From Leguminivora glycinivorella (Eukaryota; Arthropoda; Insecta; Lepidoptera; Tortricidae), in contig NC_062978.1 of the NCBI RefSeq assembly GCF_023078275.1, forward strand, positions 3,300,585 through 3,364,584: a stretch of 64,000 bases of DNA, written 5' to 3'. The notes below the pieces were generated by a model. The model did not search any database, had not been told where the DNA came from, and saw only the letters and a list, made by a program, of their open reading frames with translations. Below, piece by piece: positions 63,027-64,000 of this stretch. The translations under genes were made by a program, and so were the position numbers. Every line of letters starts with the position of its first letter. Within the stretch, counting starts at the first letter, position 1.

Positions 63027-64000
63027 ATGAGCGACGACAGGATGGTAAGGACGAGGTCCAGGTCCAACCGAGCTGCGTCAGTGACGAGCGAAGAGGAGAG
63101 GCAGCAACTACTCGACGAAGGCGCGTCGGCGGCCCGCGAACGAGAGGCCGCACGCGCAAGCGCTGAGAGGGCGATGGGCGCCGACGCGGCGCGCCCTCCC
63201 TCACCTCCCTCCGGACCCGCTGGCGTAACGGAAGGGCTTAGCGTCGCCGGCGCGCAACCGATGGGCGCGGCGACAGCTAACAGCACGCTCAGGTATGGAT
63301 TAACCGTAGAGACACCGAGGTCACCGTCCTACGACACGACATTGCTATGGCGAAGGGATTTAGCCAAGCGGTTACGGCGTCGTTCCAGACCCACGCCGAT
63401 CCCAGCTAGACATCCCAAGGCTGCCGTCATAGACAGAACTACCGAGAAACGAAAGTCGCTGCAGGAAACTACCAAGGAGGTAAATAAACCAATTATTAAA
63501 GCTCAGTCCGTCAGATCACATGCGAGCAGTCGCACTGTGATAGAAGCGCAGCTGTCTCAGGCGGAGCTCGAGGCCAGCGAACGGCTAGCGGAGATATCCC
63601 GGAGGGAGTTGCAGCTAGAAGCGGACATGGTACGTAAACGGCTAGACGCCAGAAAACTGCAGATCCGCGCTAATGCGGATAGCGCAGACGAGCACGAATC
63701 TGCTGGTAGCGTGCGAAATTCGAATCAAGATCGATTAGACGAATGGCTAGAGAACTCGCGAGACGCGACGTCAAAACCCATTTGTAAGAGGTTAACCGAC
63801 GAACCTCTACCCAAGTACGAGACTCCGAGACGACCTGCGCAGGCGGAGCGGCATATTCGAGGCCTCTCACCGGACCGCCAGGTATATCGGCGATCGATAT
63901 CGCCACCGTCGGAGTCGCGTAGGCGATCGATATCGCCACCGGAGCGACGCAGGCGATCGACGACGCCGCCGGCGCGTCGCGAGCGATCGACGTCGCCACA
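63027..64000 (+). CDS. BEL/Pao-like Gag, N-terminal part, runs off the window
   Basis: An open frame of 324 codons from ATG 63027 with no stop to the edge. Starts MSDDRMVRTRSRSNRAASVT, then Ala/Pro-rich, then a long charged helix (VIEAQLSQAELEASERLAEI and SRRELQLEADMVRKRLDARK), the type of coiled segment found at the start of BEL/Pao Gag proteins. The visible end is a run of RRRSISPP-like units (63886-64000), period about 27-30 bp. No zinc knuckle or protease is reached. GC-rich relative to its surroundings. The family assignment rests on the helix style and layout and is moderate. Confidence 0.6.
   Translation, partial: MSDDRMVRTRSRSNRAASVTSEEERQQLLDEGASAAREREAARASAERAMGADAARPPSPPSGPAGVTEGLSVAGAQPMGAATANSTLRYGLTVETPRSPSYDTTLLWRRDLAKRLRRRSRPTPIPARHPKAAVIDRTTEKRKSLQETTKEVNKPIIKAQSVRSHASSRTVIEAQLSQAELEASERLAEISRRELQLEADMVRKRLDARKLQIRANADSADEHESAGSVRNSNQDRLDEWLENSRDATSKPICKRLTDEPLPKYETPRRPAQAERHIRGLSPDRQVYRRSISPPSESRRRSISPPERRRRSTTPPARRERSTSP

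Overview
This window reads as nuclear DNA of a moth or butterfly (Lepidoptera). It is AT-rich, gene-poor and packed with small dispersed repeats that I recognise as typical of lepidopteran genomes: tRNA-derived SINEs, Helitron-like repeats ending in CTAG, CR1-type LINE tails, and foldback MITEs. It is not bacterial; most open frames have no gene-like support. Repeats were found by comparing copies within the window, because no database could be searched.

Layout. Positions 1-11,100 hold dispersed repeats, a Harbinger transposase remnant (1,089-1,526, minus), a decayed gag-like fragment, a TA-flanked MITE nested in an older repeat, and SINEs. Positions 11,109-22,927 are one Ty3/gypsy-type LTR retrotransposon. 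Its 284-bp LTRs differ at one base, and it is split by a 4.7-kb CR1/Jockey-group LINE (15,967-20,653) flanked by a 9-bp duplication. Positions 22,930-39,500 are repeats and unremarkable AT-rich DNA. Positions 39,506-46,970 contain the only host gene I can support: a nine-exon CYP4-clan cytochrome P450 of 512 residues, with GT-AG introns and consistent phases throughout. Positions 47,000-52,700 are again repeats, including a 1-kb element with 30-bp terminal inverted repeats. Positions 52,732-57,131 are a Ty1/copia element with identical 170-bp LTRs, a perfect 5-bp duplication and a primer-binding site resembling the initiator tRNA-Met anticodon arm, but its reading frame is broken by a stop and a frameshift. 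From about 62,200 to the window end lies the 5' part of another LTR element, with a TATA box, leader and open gag-like frame, running off the edge.

Points of most interest: the P450 has Tyr in place of the usual acid of the I-helix oxygen-activation motif; the copia stop sits exactly inside the nucleocapsid zinc knuckle although the LTRs are identical; the gypsy protease reads D-L-G; the LINE inserted in the gypsy pol without disturbing the flanking frame; several foldback MITEs have unusual but reproducible target duplications (TNA, 7 bp, 6 bp), some verified by related empty sites inside the window. I found no CRISPR array, operon, intact tRNA or rRNA gene, and no clear candidate for a wholly new multi-gene system.
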